From contig JAQISU010000166.1 of assembly GCA_029339505.1 (NCBI GenBank), forward strand, positions 6,129,001-6,193,000: DNA of 64,000 nucleotides, read 5' to 3'. Positions within the stretch are counted from its first letter, which is position 1; every line of letters starts with the position of its first letter. The DNA is from Unio delphinus (taxonomy: Eukaryota; Mollusca; Bivalvia; Unionida; Unionidae). This document shows, piece by piece, positions 25,575-38,333 of this stretch. Below the pieces are notes generated by a model that made no database searches, was not told the origin of the DNA, and saw only the letters and a program-made list of their open reading frames with translations. A program made the translations under genes and the position numbers.

Positions 25575-26705
25575 TTGTGTATTTAATAAGCCCCTTCCGC
25601 AACCTTCTGTTCCAATTTTAATAAGCCCATTCTGCAAATTTCTATTGTTTGTTTGATAAGCCTCACCACAAATTTCTATTTTATGTTCTTTCTTTTGTAT
25701 GATTTGTATGCAAGCCCCTTTCCCCAAATTTCAGTTGTATATTCTATCATATAATTTGTAAGCACCTTCCTCAATTTTATATTGTATGTTCTTTCTGTTA
25801 TATGATTTATAAGCTCTTTCCCCAAATTTATGTTGTACATGTATATATAATAAGCGTTCTCCCTAAATTTCTATTGTATGTTCTGTAAGACCCTTCCCCA
25901 AATTTCTATTGTATGTTTTTAAAAGCCCCCTCCCCAAATTTCTCTTGTATGTGTTAATTGACCCTTCTCCAAATTTCTATTGTATGTTCTTTCCATTGTA
26001 TGATTTTAAGCCCTTTCCCAAAATTTCTATTTTTTTATAAGCCCCTTCCCAAAATTTAAATTTTTTTTAAGCCCTTTCCCAAAATTTCTATTTTTTTATA
26101 AGCCCCTTCCCCAAATTTATATAGTATGTTCAATAAGCCACTTTCCCAGATTTCAATTGTATGATTTATAAAACCCATCATCAAATTTGTATTGTTTTAT
26201 AACACCCTTCCCCAAATTGTATTGAATGTTTTATAAACCCCATCGCCAGATTTATATTGCATGTTTTATAAGACCATTCCCTAAATTTATTTTGTATGCT
26301 TAGTAAGCCCCTTCCTCGAATTTATGTTGAATGTTTTAAAGGACCCTTCCCCAAATTTGTAATGTATGTTTTATAAGCCCTTCCCCAAATTGATGTTGCA
26401 TGTTTTTTTAAGACCTTTCGTCTGTTGTATGTTTTTTTAAGACCTTTCCCCCAAATTTCTGTTGTATGTTTTAAAGGACCCTTCCCCAAATTTCTATTGT
26501 ATGTTTTTTAAGACCTTACCTCACATTTCTGTTGTATGTTTTTTTAAGACCTTTCTCCAAATTTCTGTTTTACGTTTTATTAAGACCTTTCCCCAAATTT
26601 CTGTTTTGTTTTTTTAAGACCTTTCCCCAAATTTCTGTTGTATTTTTTTTTTTAAAAGACTTTTCCCCTGATTTCTGTTGTATGTATAAATAATATGACC
26701 CTTCC
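25575..26705. repeat. Diverged tail of the 35-bp satellite
   Basis: About 30 degenerate units with core AAGCCCCTTCCCCAAATTTC and TATTGTATGTTTTAT. The unit is clearly related to the 17.4-23.5 kb monomer (AAGCCCCATCCCCACATTTC, TAATGTATATTTAAT) but far more diverged and irregular in length. Its position, beyond about 2 kb of unrelated DNA holding a MITE, suggests the eroded edge of one older array. Confidence 0.85.
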
Positions 26706-27320
26706 CAAAAACTCTAGACACAGCTTATCATAAAACAGCAGAAATGGTCATACCCCTAATTTGATTCACTTGTAGAATATTAAAGTGCACACTTTGGGTC
26801 ACAAGCTTGGTGCATGCCATTTACCTGGCCACTCTAGCATCCAGTACCATTGGAGATCGCTTGTAGTTGCACATTTGAGGCCTATTCAGCTTCCATGGCC
26901 AATTGTATACCCCTGGGCCCATTGGGAGATTTAGGGAAAGAATGTAGGTCTTTTGGGAACTGCATGCAGTATACCTAAATTTATAGTTCTGCACTCCAAC
27001 TTGGTGGAACATGTATTTATGACACTATTCTTGACTTCAGGCCATTTCAGAATAGGCAATATTTTACCCTCAAGTACATGTTTGTATTGGCCATGATCAC
27101 ACATTTTGCCACTTTTCCAACAGCAGGAGAGAAAGCTTTAGACATGTTGATAAATTTGTACTTTTTACAATTAGCTGATGCAAACGCTTTTGAATGAAAA
27201 TGAATTTTACTGATCACTCGATAACACCCAATGAACCAACTCATGAAGATCACTGCCCCTTTTTATGGTGCCACTTTGTTGATGTCAAAATAGTATATAT
27301 TTATACTATTCACCATTTTT
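26706..27320. other. No gene recognised
   Basis: A slightly GC-richer patch at 26820-27010 has an open frame on the minus strand with no known motif. It may be an unidentified repeat. Confidence 0.35.
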
Positions 27321-27530
27321 GTTGTTGTCATTGTTGTAGAGTTTAACACCATTTTTGAGCACATGATAGGCTTCTGCATGGTGCCAGTATTCATAGTGGA
27401 GGAAGAACCTGAGAAATCCCCTGGAAAGAACCACTGACCTTTCTCACATACCCACATTAGCTGAATATGAGACGCAAACCCATGCAGAGGTGAGATGGAA
27501 GTGATCCGTAACGGTTAGTGCTTTAAACCT
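27321..27530 (-). mobile_element. SINE-A copy, diverged, minus strand
   Basis: Read on the minus strand: A-box remnant near AGGTTTAAAGCACTAACCGT, B-box region GGGTTTGCGTCTCATATTC, then GTGAGAAAGGTCAGTGGTTC, TTCTTCCTCCACTATGAATA and GTGTTAAACTCTACAACAAT. Parts of the central region are deleted. Confidence 0.8.
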
Positions 27531-28844
27531 CCACTATTTTTGTCCTCATGATAGCCAATGCCTTTATAAAGTCACCATGCCCAATACCAAAACTTGTATA
27601 TATTAACCATTTGGTTCCCTTGAGAATGGATGACCATGCCTTTTAAAAGGTCACCTTTTTGCTGCAGAAAATGGTGTGGCAAGGCACTGTATTGTGCCAT
27701 AGTTTTTTTAAGATGGAAGTTCACCTACTTGAAATATATATCTATTATACAGCAGAAAATTAAAAACCAGCATCAGTCACATTTCTACTCAAAGACGATG
27801 CAAGTTAACTGGAGGTGCATTCTCTTAATTAATCTTGGAAAGAAAATGTACTCAAGTAATTTAGAACCAAGAAGTGATATATTGAGCTGAAACATTTTTT
27901 AAATTTCTTTAGTCACACATTCTTTTTTCAATTTGTGGACACATTTCCTTGCTTTTTTATCGACACATTGTCTGTACATAATTGCATGATGACCCAGATG
28001 TCAAGGGAAATGTGGGGATAATAAAATAGAACTTGAAATATTGTAAATTATCTTCAAAAACATTCCATAAAATTGTCCATATTATACTGAATGGGTATAC
28101 AGTTGGCAAATGTAGATATTTACACATGTCTTGCTGTAATCGTCTTGAATGGATTCATTGTAATGGCACATGACCATGTAAGTGAAATTTTCTGATTTCA
28201 GGTAACAGTTTTCTAAATTAGAATGACTCAATTCATGAAGAATTTTCTTGTTTGAAATTGAGCAATTATCCAGTAGTTGAGCAGAAAATGTCAAATGGAG
28301 ATCAGTTGAAATAACTAAATTTGATTATTCCATCTGTCCATGTTGTCTTGAAATATTTTGAGTATAAAAGCTGTAGTTTCAAAGTAGAAAACAATATGAC
28401 AGTATCTCTTGGAGACATGGTAATCAGATTCAGTGAAAAAAAAATTGAAGGGTCTAGCTTTATTCTTATACAGACTGTTGAGTTGGGTGGAATTTGAGTT
28501 TGTTAATCAGAAGTTTTGAAAATACCTAGTTTTGATAGAAAGACTGATGTTTTAAGTTTGTATTGATACGTAGATAAACTATCAAGCACCATTGTTGAGA
28601 TGAAAATTGCTAATTGGTATGTACTTAATCTGCCCACTGTAATGATAACAATATTGGAATTGTTAAAGTTATGGGAATGCTGTCAATTAGAGGGGTAGAG
28701 AAAAAAATTTCCACAGGGATCACTTAAGGTTTAAAACTGGATATATAGCTTGTAAGGTTTGATATAAAAAAGATTGCACAATTGATCTTGAGTCTGTCTG
28801 CCTCTGAAGACACACTTTTAGTCTGTATGCCATCCAAGATTTTG
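27531..28844. other. No gene recognised
   Basis: AT-rich non-coding sequence; no exon or repeat ends supported. Confidence 0.4.
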
Positions 28845-29490
28845 TATTACAGTGCATACATGTAATCTTTAGAGTCCCTGCCTTTGAAGACATTGTATTA
28901 TAGTGTATACATGTAATTTTGAGTCTGACTTCAAAGACATTATATTATAGTGCATACATGTAATCTTGAGTCTGACTTCAAAATATTGTATTATAGTGTA
29001 TATATGTAATTTTGAGTCTGATTTCAAAGATGTATTATAGTGTATACATGTAATCTTGAGTCTAACTTCAAAGACATTGTATTATAGTGTATATACGTAA
29101 TTTTGAGTCTGACTTCAAAGACATATTATAGTGTATACATGTAATCTTGAGTCTGACTTCAAAGACATTATATTATAGTGTATATATGTAATTTTGAGTG
29201 ATTTCAAAGATGTATTATAGTGTATACATGTAATCTCGAGTCTGACTTCAAAGACATTGTATTATAGTGTATATATGTAATTTTGAGTCTGACTTCAAAG
29301 ACATTGTATTATAGTGTATATATGTAATTTTGAGTCTGATTTCAAAGATGTTGTATTATAGTATATACATGAAATTTTGAGTCTGACTTCAAAGACATTG
29401 CATTATAGTGTATACATGAAATCTTGAGTCTGACTTAAAAGACATTTTATTATAGTGCATATATGTAATCATGAGTCTATCTGACATAGC
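28845..29490. repeat. 47-bp minisatellite
   Basis: About 14 imperfect copies of a unit with core ATTATAGTGTATACATGTAA and TCTTGAGTCTGACTTCAAAG. Two main variants (CTTGAGTCTGACTTC and TTTTGAGTCTGATTTC) partly alternate. Confidence 0.9.
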
Positions 29491-30604
29491 ATTATTAGAA
29501 TAATCAATTGATCGGTCGAAGTACTAATTGATTATTGAACAAAAGTTTGGTAATTGGCGTTATAGGAAGTCTTTATTTCTTCCAAAGGGAGAGGAATACA
29601 GATAGTGACTGTCAGTATGATGAATATCATTCAGCATTGTGACATGGGAATAAAAGTGATCATTACCCACCCCCACCCCCACATTGTTACAACAACTGTA
29701 TCAAGCCTTGGAAGGGGAGGGGGGCAGAAAAGTCTTTGAAACCATGTGATCCTGGATCATTTATATATTTCCTACTTGTTAAACATCTGATGCCTTGTTT
29801 TGAGTTACTTTGTCTTCCAATCCTAAAGATTGTTCTTGTTAAAACATGGACAACTTTGTAGTTTTTGGGGAAGATTTTCCAAGTGTCTCGTTTTAAAGCT
29901 TTTTAATTTGATAATAATACTCTTTGAATTTGATTAGTAAACCAGATAGACTAGTAAAAATGTTTTCTTTGTCTTTAAATAAGTTTTAAATTATTTTTAT
30001 TAATTATGATATCTATTTTCTAGATGGCAACAGTAGCTTCGTAGTTAATTCCCCCTTTTCTAACCATTTCACTCTGGATTAATGATGCTTACACGGAGAT
30101 CATACTTTTTTCTGCTCTCAAAAGACTTGTACAAGTTCTTTCATCAATTTTAGTATACAGTTCTTTCTCTTTATGAAGCCTGTGAAATGTTAATTTTATG
30201 AATTTCCATCAGACACTCAAATATACAGTGTTTGTGTCTGGGATGGGCGGTTTCTGAAGAAGGTTGACTTTGTGTGCAGTCTCATAGATGCAGTGTAATT
30301 GTCCAAGATAGCAGATGTTGACATCACATTATCTAAAAGATACAGGGTAAGTATTTTGAGAGTTTCTGAATGAGGTTGAATTTGTAGAATCTTTGCAAGG
30401 TGAACATTTTCATGTATCTAGTTTTGGTTCTTCTGTGAATTTTCTTGGAGCTGGATTTTAGTCCTGGATGGAGCTGTACTTTATTTTAGGTTGGAACTCT
30501 GTTTTATTCAAGGATGGAATTGTGTTATAGTCTGGTGGAAAGTTTAATTTACTGCAGGTTTTGATCTCAGCCTTGTAATATTTGTTGTATTCTGTTTATT
30601 TCAG
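29491..30604. other. Sequence upstream of the first AHCYL exon seen
   Basis: Contains poly-C/A and poly-G runs near 29670-29720. The last 30 bases form the branch and acceptor region of exon 30605. A donor-like CAGG|GTAAGT at 30347 lies upstream, but its in-frame reading meets a stop 17 codons back and has no Met, so it is not called as an exon. Confidence 0.45.
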
Positions 30605-30689
30605 GAGATAAAGCTGAGCCTGGCATCAAATAGAGCCAGAATCCGAACACGGTCCCAGTCAGCATCCTCAAATGACAGCAGCTCAGGAG
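30605..30689 (+). CDS. AHCYL1: AHCYL exon: Ser-rich regulatory segment
   Basis: This 85-nt exon sits between a pyrimidine-rich acceptor (TGTTTATTTCAG) and a donor (GGAG|GTATGAG). It reads EIKLSLASNRARI, then RTRSQSASSNDSSSG, and leaves one base (phase 1) that forms Ala with the exon at 58515. Its core RSQSASSNDS aligns with RSISQSSTDS of human IRBIT. Serines equivalent to Ser68, Ser71 and Ser74 are present, while the Ser77 position appears to be Gly. In vertebrates these sites are phosphorylated by a CaMK followed by CK1 and are needed for IP3-receptor binding. The exon has no Met, so it needs an upstream exon ending in phase 0. Confidence 0.85.
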
Positions 30690-31089
30690 GTATGAGTACA
30701 TGTTGTTACATATACCACTGAATCTTGTTACAATAAATTAGTCCACCGGTATTCCTATTTGTTGCACTGCATTATTCACATTCAGCAGTTTTACCTTTGC
30801 AGGAGAGAAATAGGAACCCAATTCTCACTGTCAAATTATTGACTCACTGTCAAATTATTGACAAACTACCAGTATGCATTAATCCTAATTTGGAAATTGC
30901 AGCTTTTTTTCTCAACAAGTAAAATGCCTCCACTTTCATAACAAAATGACTTTTTCATGATTAAAATATTTTATGTATCTGATTCACATGGCATGTATTT
31001 CCAAATTACATCATGTTATGTCCTGTCTTGAGAGACCATCATATTTTGACAGAAGGGGATAATGAGAAAGAAGCATCAACTGCTTAGTC

Positions 31090-31620
31090 AGCATTAAATA
31101 ACAAACTGCAAGTAAAAGCTCACAAAATATATGCACGTTACACATGCATATCAATGCTTATGAAGTGTAAACATGTTATACATGCTTTTGTTATATATGC
31201 ATATCAATGCTTATGAAGTGTAAACATGTTACACATGCTTTTGTTATATATGCATATGAATGCTTATGAAGTGTAAACATGTTATACATGCTTTTGTTAT
31301 ATATGCATATCAATGCTTATGAAGTGTAAACATGTTACACATGCTTTTGTTATATATGCATATGAATGCTTATGAAGTGTAAACATGTTATACATGCTTT
31401 TGTTATATATGCATATGAATGCTTATGAAGTGTAAACATGTTACACATGCTTTTGTTATATATGCATATCAATGCTTATGAAGTATAAACATGTTACACA
31501 TGCTCTTGTTATATATGCATATGAATGCTTATGAAGTGTAAACATGTTACACATGCTTTTGTTATATATGCATATGAATGCTTATGAAGTGTAAACATGC
31601 TACACATGCACATGCTATAT
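31090..31620. repeat. 53-bp minisatellite in the AHCYL intron
   Basis: About ten close copies of a unit made of GCTTATGAAGTGTAAACATG, TTACACATGCTTTTGTTATA and TATGCATATGAAT. Two alternating states occur (GTTACACATG or GTTATACATG; CATATCAATG or CATATGAATG). Confidence 0.92.
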
Positions 31621-32080
31621 GTATGCAGATGTTATACATATGTGAAAACTCATAAAATGTATGAACACATTGCACATGCATATGAAAGCTCATGAAACAG
31701 CACATGTTACACATGCATATGAAACTTGATGAAATATATGCATGTGTTTCACAAGGATGTAAAAATGCATGAAATATATTCAGGTGCTACAAAGAAAGCT
31801 TATATGTATGTATACATTACACAGGTATTTGAAAGTGCATGAAATGTATGTATACATTACACAGGTATATGAAAGTGCATGAAATGTATGAATATATTAC
31901 ACAGGTATATGAAAGTGCATGAAATTTATGTATACATTACACAGGTATATGAAAGTGCATGAAATGTATGTATACATTACACAGGTATATGAAAGTGCAT
32001 GAAATGTATTCAAAGGATGCAGTTGTTACACATGCATGTGGAAGCTCATGAAATGTAGGCACATATTACACATTTATACG
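31621..32080. repeat. 40-bp minisatellite adjoining the 53-bp array
   Basis: Irregular units, then about five regular ones with core ACATTACACAGGTATATGAA and AGTGCATGAAATGTATGTAT. It shares the ACAC.TGCATATGAA and CTCATGAAATGTATG vocabulary with the preceding array, so the two probably have a common origin. Confidence 0.8.
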
Positions 32081-33579
32081 AGGCTGATGAAATGTTCCTT
32101 TACACTTGCTTAACAAAACTTGGAAATATGTGAATGCAGCATCACAATTTAATGCCTACTTTGTTTATTAAGGAACATGTCTGGTGTATTTATACAAATT
32201 CAGTATTTGGAATTATCTGAAAATAAATAAATGATGCTTTAATTAATTTAGCTTAAGTTTTAATTTTAATTTAGCTTTATTGAATGCACATGCATCTAGT
32301 TTAAATTGTTATATGTACTTTGTCAAGAATTGATGATGGACATTAGTACTGGGAAAATAATTTTCAAAAAGACATGCGAGCCATTTTTAAGACGTCATTT
32401 TATGATCCAGAGATATTTGTGCCATTTATAAGGCTTAATTCTACTATACAGAGACGATTTAATCACTTTTAAGACATGTCTTTGATAAAAAGACATTTTA
32501 GATTTGTTTGAGACTTATTTCTGTGATGGAAGAGCATGCTCCACAGTTTGAGTGGAATGCTTGGTAGCACTTTGCAAGTTGCCGCCTTTCATTGGACTTG
32601 TCCTGCCAGAATAACTAGATGAGAAAATTATTAGGATTTACAGGTGTTAACTGTTATGGTACTTGTATGTAAATTTATGGCATAATACAGGATGTCAATC
32701 TTGAAACGTATATAAATTTTGTTATATCCATGCAGGTTAGATACCATCTAGAAAATTGGACATTAGTCCTTTCCAATTATGTTTAGGAATGGCATTAAAT
32801 ATTTGTGGAAAGAAAGTAACTGTTGTTGAAGTAATCAACATAGTGTAGTGCTCGAGAATCTCAGATTTATCTTATATTGGGGAGAAGATTTTATTCTCTA
32901 AATTTTGATCTAGATATAGGATAATTCTTTATTTAAGTTTGCCTAGTCCATACATCTAATTGAAATATAGATTTAATAGTATTTCAAACATAAAAATATT
33001 ATCTGATATGAGCATTTAGACACATCTACCTCATGGACTGTAGAGTATTGTTAAAGTGAAATTAAATTAAAAGAGCAGTTTGTTCCTTCTACTTATGAGA
33101 ATTTAAATGAATATCAGAGAGATTTCCAGATACAGTTCTTATTATTAGATATTCTTGTCATCAAGGAGAACAAATACTTTCTCATTACTTAATCAAAACT
33201 AAATTTGTTATAATTTACATTTTACATATAATTTACATGTTCCATCATGGAACCTGGAAGGCCTAATAGAAAATTAAGACTGTTTTTATAATAAATAATT
33301 AGTTTTCTTTTCTTACATTCACTAAAGTTTCTCCAGAGGAGCACAATACATAGTGCAACAATAAGATTAGAAGAATCTAATTTTGATATTTAGTGAACAA
33401 TTCTTAAATTTACATAGAAACATATTTGTTTGAGTACAACAAAATATGCAATGTCTCATCATATCTTCATGGTCTGACATTATGTTTTAAAATATGACCC
33501 AAATAGTGATGTGTGTAAGAGTATTGTCATCATGATATACAGGAGGGGGGGATAGATGGTATTTTGTATTTTGAAAGAA
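32081..33579. other. AHCYL intron, nothing recognised
   Basis: AT-rich non-coding sequence. A G-rich run sits at about 33541. Confidence 0.4.
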
Positions 33580-34650
33580 GTCTGAAAGAAGATTAGGTGC
33601 TATACAAAGCCCAGATTATTATTATTAAGACCTTGCATTTTGAAATTTGTTTATTATAGATGATTCTAATGCGTATTGTTGATATCTGTAATTATTTCCT
33701 TAAACCTGTGATAGAAGGACTTTTTAATGACATATCAGCAAGAACACAAATTGATAAGAAATGCCATGTTTGGTGTCAGTATAACCCCATGTAACACTGA
33801 CCTAGTTTACGATTTTACTTTTTTATGAATATATTAAATAACAAAGGGGACAGAATGACTGCCTGTCTCACCCAATCATTTACATGTTAGGAGCTGGATA
33901 CTGCACTTCAACAACACACATGGTACATCTTTTTTTTACATACCAGTTAATTGAAGTATGAACTATGTAGACAGGTATTTGAATATCCAGTAAGCTTTTA
34001 AAAAGTATGCAATGATTAACCCTATCAAAGGTCTTGCCAGCAGATAGGCTACCATGCTTTACATAATAGCTGACAGTTTCCTTAAAAAGGCATAAATCTG
34101 TTAAATGTTGCTTTTACAAACCAAACCAAACTAATTATTGAACAAACCAAACTGATTGTGACTTAACATCTTCGTAGTATACATTCAAATATTTTTTAAA
34201 TAATAGTTGTAAGAGCTATAGGTCTATTGTTGTTTTGCCAGTTTTGCATTTTATTAGAAGTATAATTGTAATTTTTGTGAAATCATCTGGTACAAAGTTA
34301 CGTACAAACATTTAAATCATATAGCATAGGAAGTCTTGTATCTGAAAATTAAAAAATTTCCACATATAAAAGAATTTTATTTTGGACATTTACCTCCTTT
34401 ATGTATTGTGATTGCATTTTGGATCTCAGTGTGACTGCTTAATAGAATTAGAGTGGGTATTCAATGCTGATAGAACACTTGTTTGGATCATTGAATTTTC
34501 CACCTGATGCTTATGTTATTTTGACCAGGGTTCCCATCAATGCAAATAGGTAGCCTGTTGGAAATTGTCATAGCATTTTGTTTAACTTGCTTCCAAAATT
34601 CACATTAGTCAAATAGTTCAAATTTTTGGCCTAGTGAGTCTGTTCTAATT
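33580..34650 (-). pseudogene. Decayed CR1-like LINE reverse transcriptase
   Basis: Read on the minus strand from about 34650 down. A region near 34560-34600 gives CEFWKQVKQ-like and NRLPICIDG pieces. At about 34050-33990 it gives AGKTFDRVNHCILFKKL, matching the (D)ASKAFDRVNHWTLFKKL motif of RT domain 3. At about 33860-33830 it gives VRQAVILSPLLFNIF, matching VRQGGILSPLLFN. Stops and frameshifts interrupt it, and the YADD active site was not found. At the other side (about 33590-33640) GGTGCTATACAAAGCCCAGA followed by TTATTATTATTA resembles a LINE/SINE 3' tail in the opposite orientation. Confidence 0.65.
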
Positions 34651-35927
34651 CTTCCGTACATAATCTAAGAGCATGCTTAAGTTGTGTTCTTGTTTGGCCT
34701 ATTTCGTTATTTAGATGGCCATGATGAGATTTATCGTTATCACAACACAATAAGGTAAGCATTTTGTGCCATGCAGTTCTTTGACACAGTCATTTCAGTC
34801 TGGTATAATCTAGAGACCGAGTTTGGGTTTAGTCTTGTTTTTACGTGAGTTGGACAAGTTTTTACTCCGTGTATATAGTTATGATATATGTGCATCATAT
34901 TTAAATAACACCCATTTTTAAGAATGATGGAATATTGTATGTTTAAAGTTAGATGGGAATTAAAAAAATGAAATTGATTTTATAGTTGGGGAAAGTAGGG
35001 AAAAAATACATTTAGAAGTGTTTAACTATTCACTGTAGGAAACAGTGTAGGGGACATAACTCTTACATGTGAAAAGATCAATTCTTGCAAAGTATAGTTA
35101 CTTACCATGGACTGTTCAAGATTTGCGTGCAAACTAGACAAGATCCTCCGCATTTATTCACATAATTTAGTTGTGCTGATCTATTGAGAGAAGTTGGGGT
35201 AAGGAGTATCATAGGACGGACATGGATAGCCTTCATGGCTACTGGTTTTATTTCAATGACAATGGAATAAACATGTGCAACAATGCAATATATTGCTTTT
35301 TCTTTTAAAATTGTACAATTGCCTTTTCTCTCTCAGTTTTAAATTGTGACTATGTAAGCATATGCATACACATTGATCTGTTTCTTGCACAGGATTCTCA
35401 TGTTGTGACAGACTTTGAAACAATTTCTGAGCATCTGGTAATGATCACCCATTGTTAATTCCCCACCCATTTTTTATTTACTATCAAGCTTTGTAAACAA
35501 AGAATATCCAGTTGAAAGGAACTTTTGGATTGATCAGGTATTTATTTAAAATGTATTTATATGAAATTAGAGCTTTTTTTTTTCTTCTCAAGAATATGAA
35601 GAATGAAAACCTCAAAAGGTTATCTTTAACTGTGAAATTTACTGAAAACAAAAACAAAATCCCTCAAAAGTATGACCATAAGGTCAAAGTCCATTTATTT
35701 CAATGCAGGATTTGATTATTAGATTGTCAAGTCAATGTCTATGTTGCTGTCATATGAATGGGTTTCTTAAATAGTGGTTTATCTGTCTCATCTTATTTGT
35801 TAATTTCATGAGTTATGTAAAAAAAAAAATTACACAAGTAGATAGCATTTATTTTGAAATGTAAATTTTCTACGTAAGTGTCCCAGGTCATTAATAAAAT
35901 TAAAATTTTGGTGACTGTTTTGCAGTA
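34651..35927. other. AHCYL intron, nothing firmly recognised
   Basis: Contains a splice-like 40-nt segment at 34715-34754 (TTATTTAG before, GTAAGC after) that does not fit the AHCYL phases, and a short poly-A run near 35820. Otherwise AT-rich and non-coding. Confidence 0.4.
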
Positions 35928-38299
35928 ACTACTACTGATACTACTATGACTACTACTACTACTACAACTACTACTACTACTACTACTACAACTACTATGA
36001 CTACTACTACTGCTATGACTACTACTGATACTACTACTACTATGACTACAAATACAACTATTACTACTACTACTGATATTACTATAATTACTATGACTAC
36101 TACTGATACTACTATGGATACTACTGATACTACTGCTACTATAACTACTACTGATACTACTACTACTATGACTACTACTTCTACTGACTACTACTGATAT
36201 TACTACAACTACCGATACTACTGCTACTATAACTACTACTGATGCTACTACTACTATGACTACTACTTCTACTGACTACTATTGATACTACTACAACTAC
36301 CGATACTACTGCTACTATAACTAACCGCTCCGGTGGCCTAGTGGTTAGAGCGTCCGCCCCGGAAGCGGGAGGTCGTCGGTTTGATCCCCGGCCGAGTCAT
36401 ACCAAAGACTTACAAAAATGGTACTAACAGCTGCCTCGCTTGACGCTCAGCATTAAGAGGTTAGTGTTAGGACTGGTCGGCCTGGTGTCAGGATAATGTG
36501 ACTGGGTGAGACATCATGCTACATGTCTGCGGCATGATGTCTCAGTGCTAGACATCACTATAAACTGCCTCACTGCAGACATCGTAGCGATATGACTGAA
36601 AAATTGTTAAAGCTACGTTAAAAATCATAATCAAACAAACAAACAAGCTACTATAACTACTACTGATACTACTACTATGACTACTACTGATACTACTACT
36701 ATGACTACTACTTCTACTGACTACTACTGATCTTACTATGACTACAGATACTACTACTACAATTACTACTACTACTATGACTACTACTGATATTACGACT
36801 ACAGATACTACTGCTACTATAACTACTACTGATACTACTACTATAACTACTACTTCTACTGACTACTACTGATATTACTATGACTACAGATACTACTACT
36901 ACAATTACTACTGATACTACTGCTACTGACTACTACTGATATTACGACTACAGATACTACTGCTACTATAACTACTACTGATACTACTACTATGACTACT
37001 ACTGACACTACTACTACTACTATGACTACAAATGCAACTATTACTACTACTACTGATATTACTATAATTTCTATGACTACTGATACTACTATGACTATTA
37101 CTGATACTACTACTACAATGACTACTACTGATACTACAATGACTACAAATGCAACTATTACTACTATTACTACTGATATTACTACAATTACTATGACTAC
37201 TACTGATACTACTATGACTACTATTGATAATACTACTATGACTACTACTGATATTACGACTACAGATACTACTACTACTATAACTACTACTGATACTACT
37301 ACTATAACTACTACTTCTACTGACTACTACTGATATTACTATGACTACAGATACTACTACTACAATAACTACTACTGATACTACTGCTACTGACTACTAC
37401 TGATATTACGACTACAGATACTACTGCTACTATAACTACTACTGATACTACTACTATGACTACTACTGACACTACTACTACTACTATGACTACAAATGCA
37501 ACTATTACTATTACTACTGATATTACTACAATTACTATGACTACTACTGATACTACTATGACTACTATTGATAATACTACTATGACTACTACTGATAATA
37601 CAACTACAAGGACTACTACTGATAATACTACTATGACTACTACTGATAATACAACTATAACTACTACTGATACTACTACTACAATGACTACTACTGATAT
37701 ATACTACGACTACTACTGATACTACTATGACTACTACTGATAATACAACTATAACTACTACTGATACTACTACTACAATGACTACTACTGATACTACAAT
37801 GACTACTACTGATAATACTACTATGACTACTACTGATAATACAACTATAACTACTACTGATACTACTACTACAATGACTACTACTGATAATACTACTATG
37901 ACTAGTACTGATAATACTACTATGACTACTACTGATAATACAACTATAAATACTACTGATACTACTACTACTATGACTACTACTGATACTACTGCTACTA
38001 TAATTACTACTGATACTACTACTGACTACTGACCACTGCTGATACTACTACTATAACTACTACTACTATGACTACTACTACTACTATAACTACTACTGAT
38101 ACTACTACTACTATAACTACTACTTCTACTGACTACTACTGATATTACTACAGACTACTGATGCTACTACTACTATAATTACTACTGATACTACTACTAC
38201 TATAACTACTACTGATACTACTACTACTATAACTACTACTGATACTACTACTGACTACTGACCACTGCTGATACTACTACTATAACTATTACTACTATG

Positions 38300-38333
<34 letters not shown>

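Noticed and set aside
30280..30346. Possible upstream AHCYL exon ending at donor CAGG|GTAAGT
   Set aside because: In the frame needed for exon 30605 there is a TAA near its start and no Met, and it lacks the expected IQFAD-like sequence. It could be a 5' UTR exon, but nothing supports that.
34715..34754. A 40-nt segment with acceptor (TTATTTAG) and donor (GTAAGC), reading DGHDEIYRYHNTI if entered in phase 1
   Set aside because: Joined after exon 30689 and before 58515 it shifts the frame and brings an early stop; in phase 0 it contains TAA. It could at most be a poison exon, and it lies next to a decayed LINE.
36324..36400. Apparent tRNA gene
   Set aside because: It is the tRNA-derived head of SINE-B, with a C where U33 is expected and continuing into the SINE body; the same holds for the other SINE heads.
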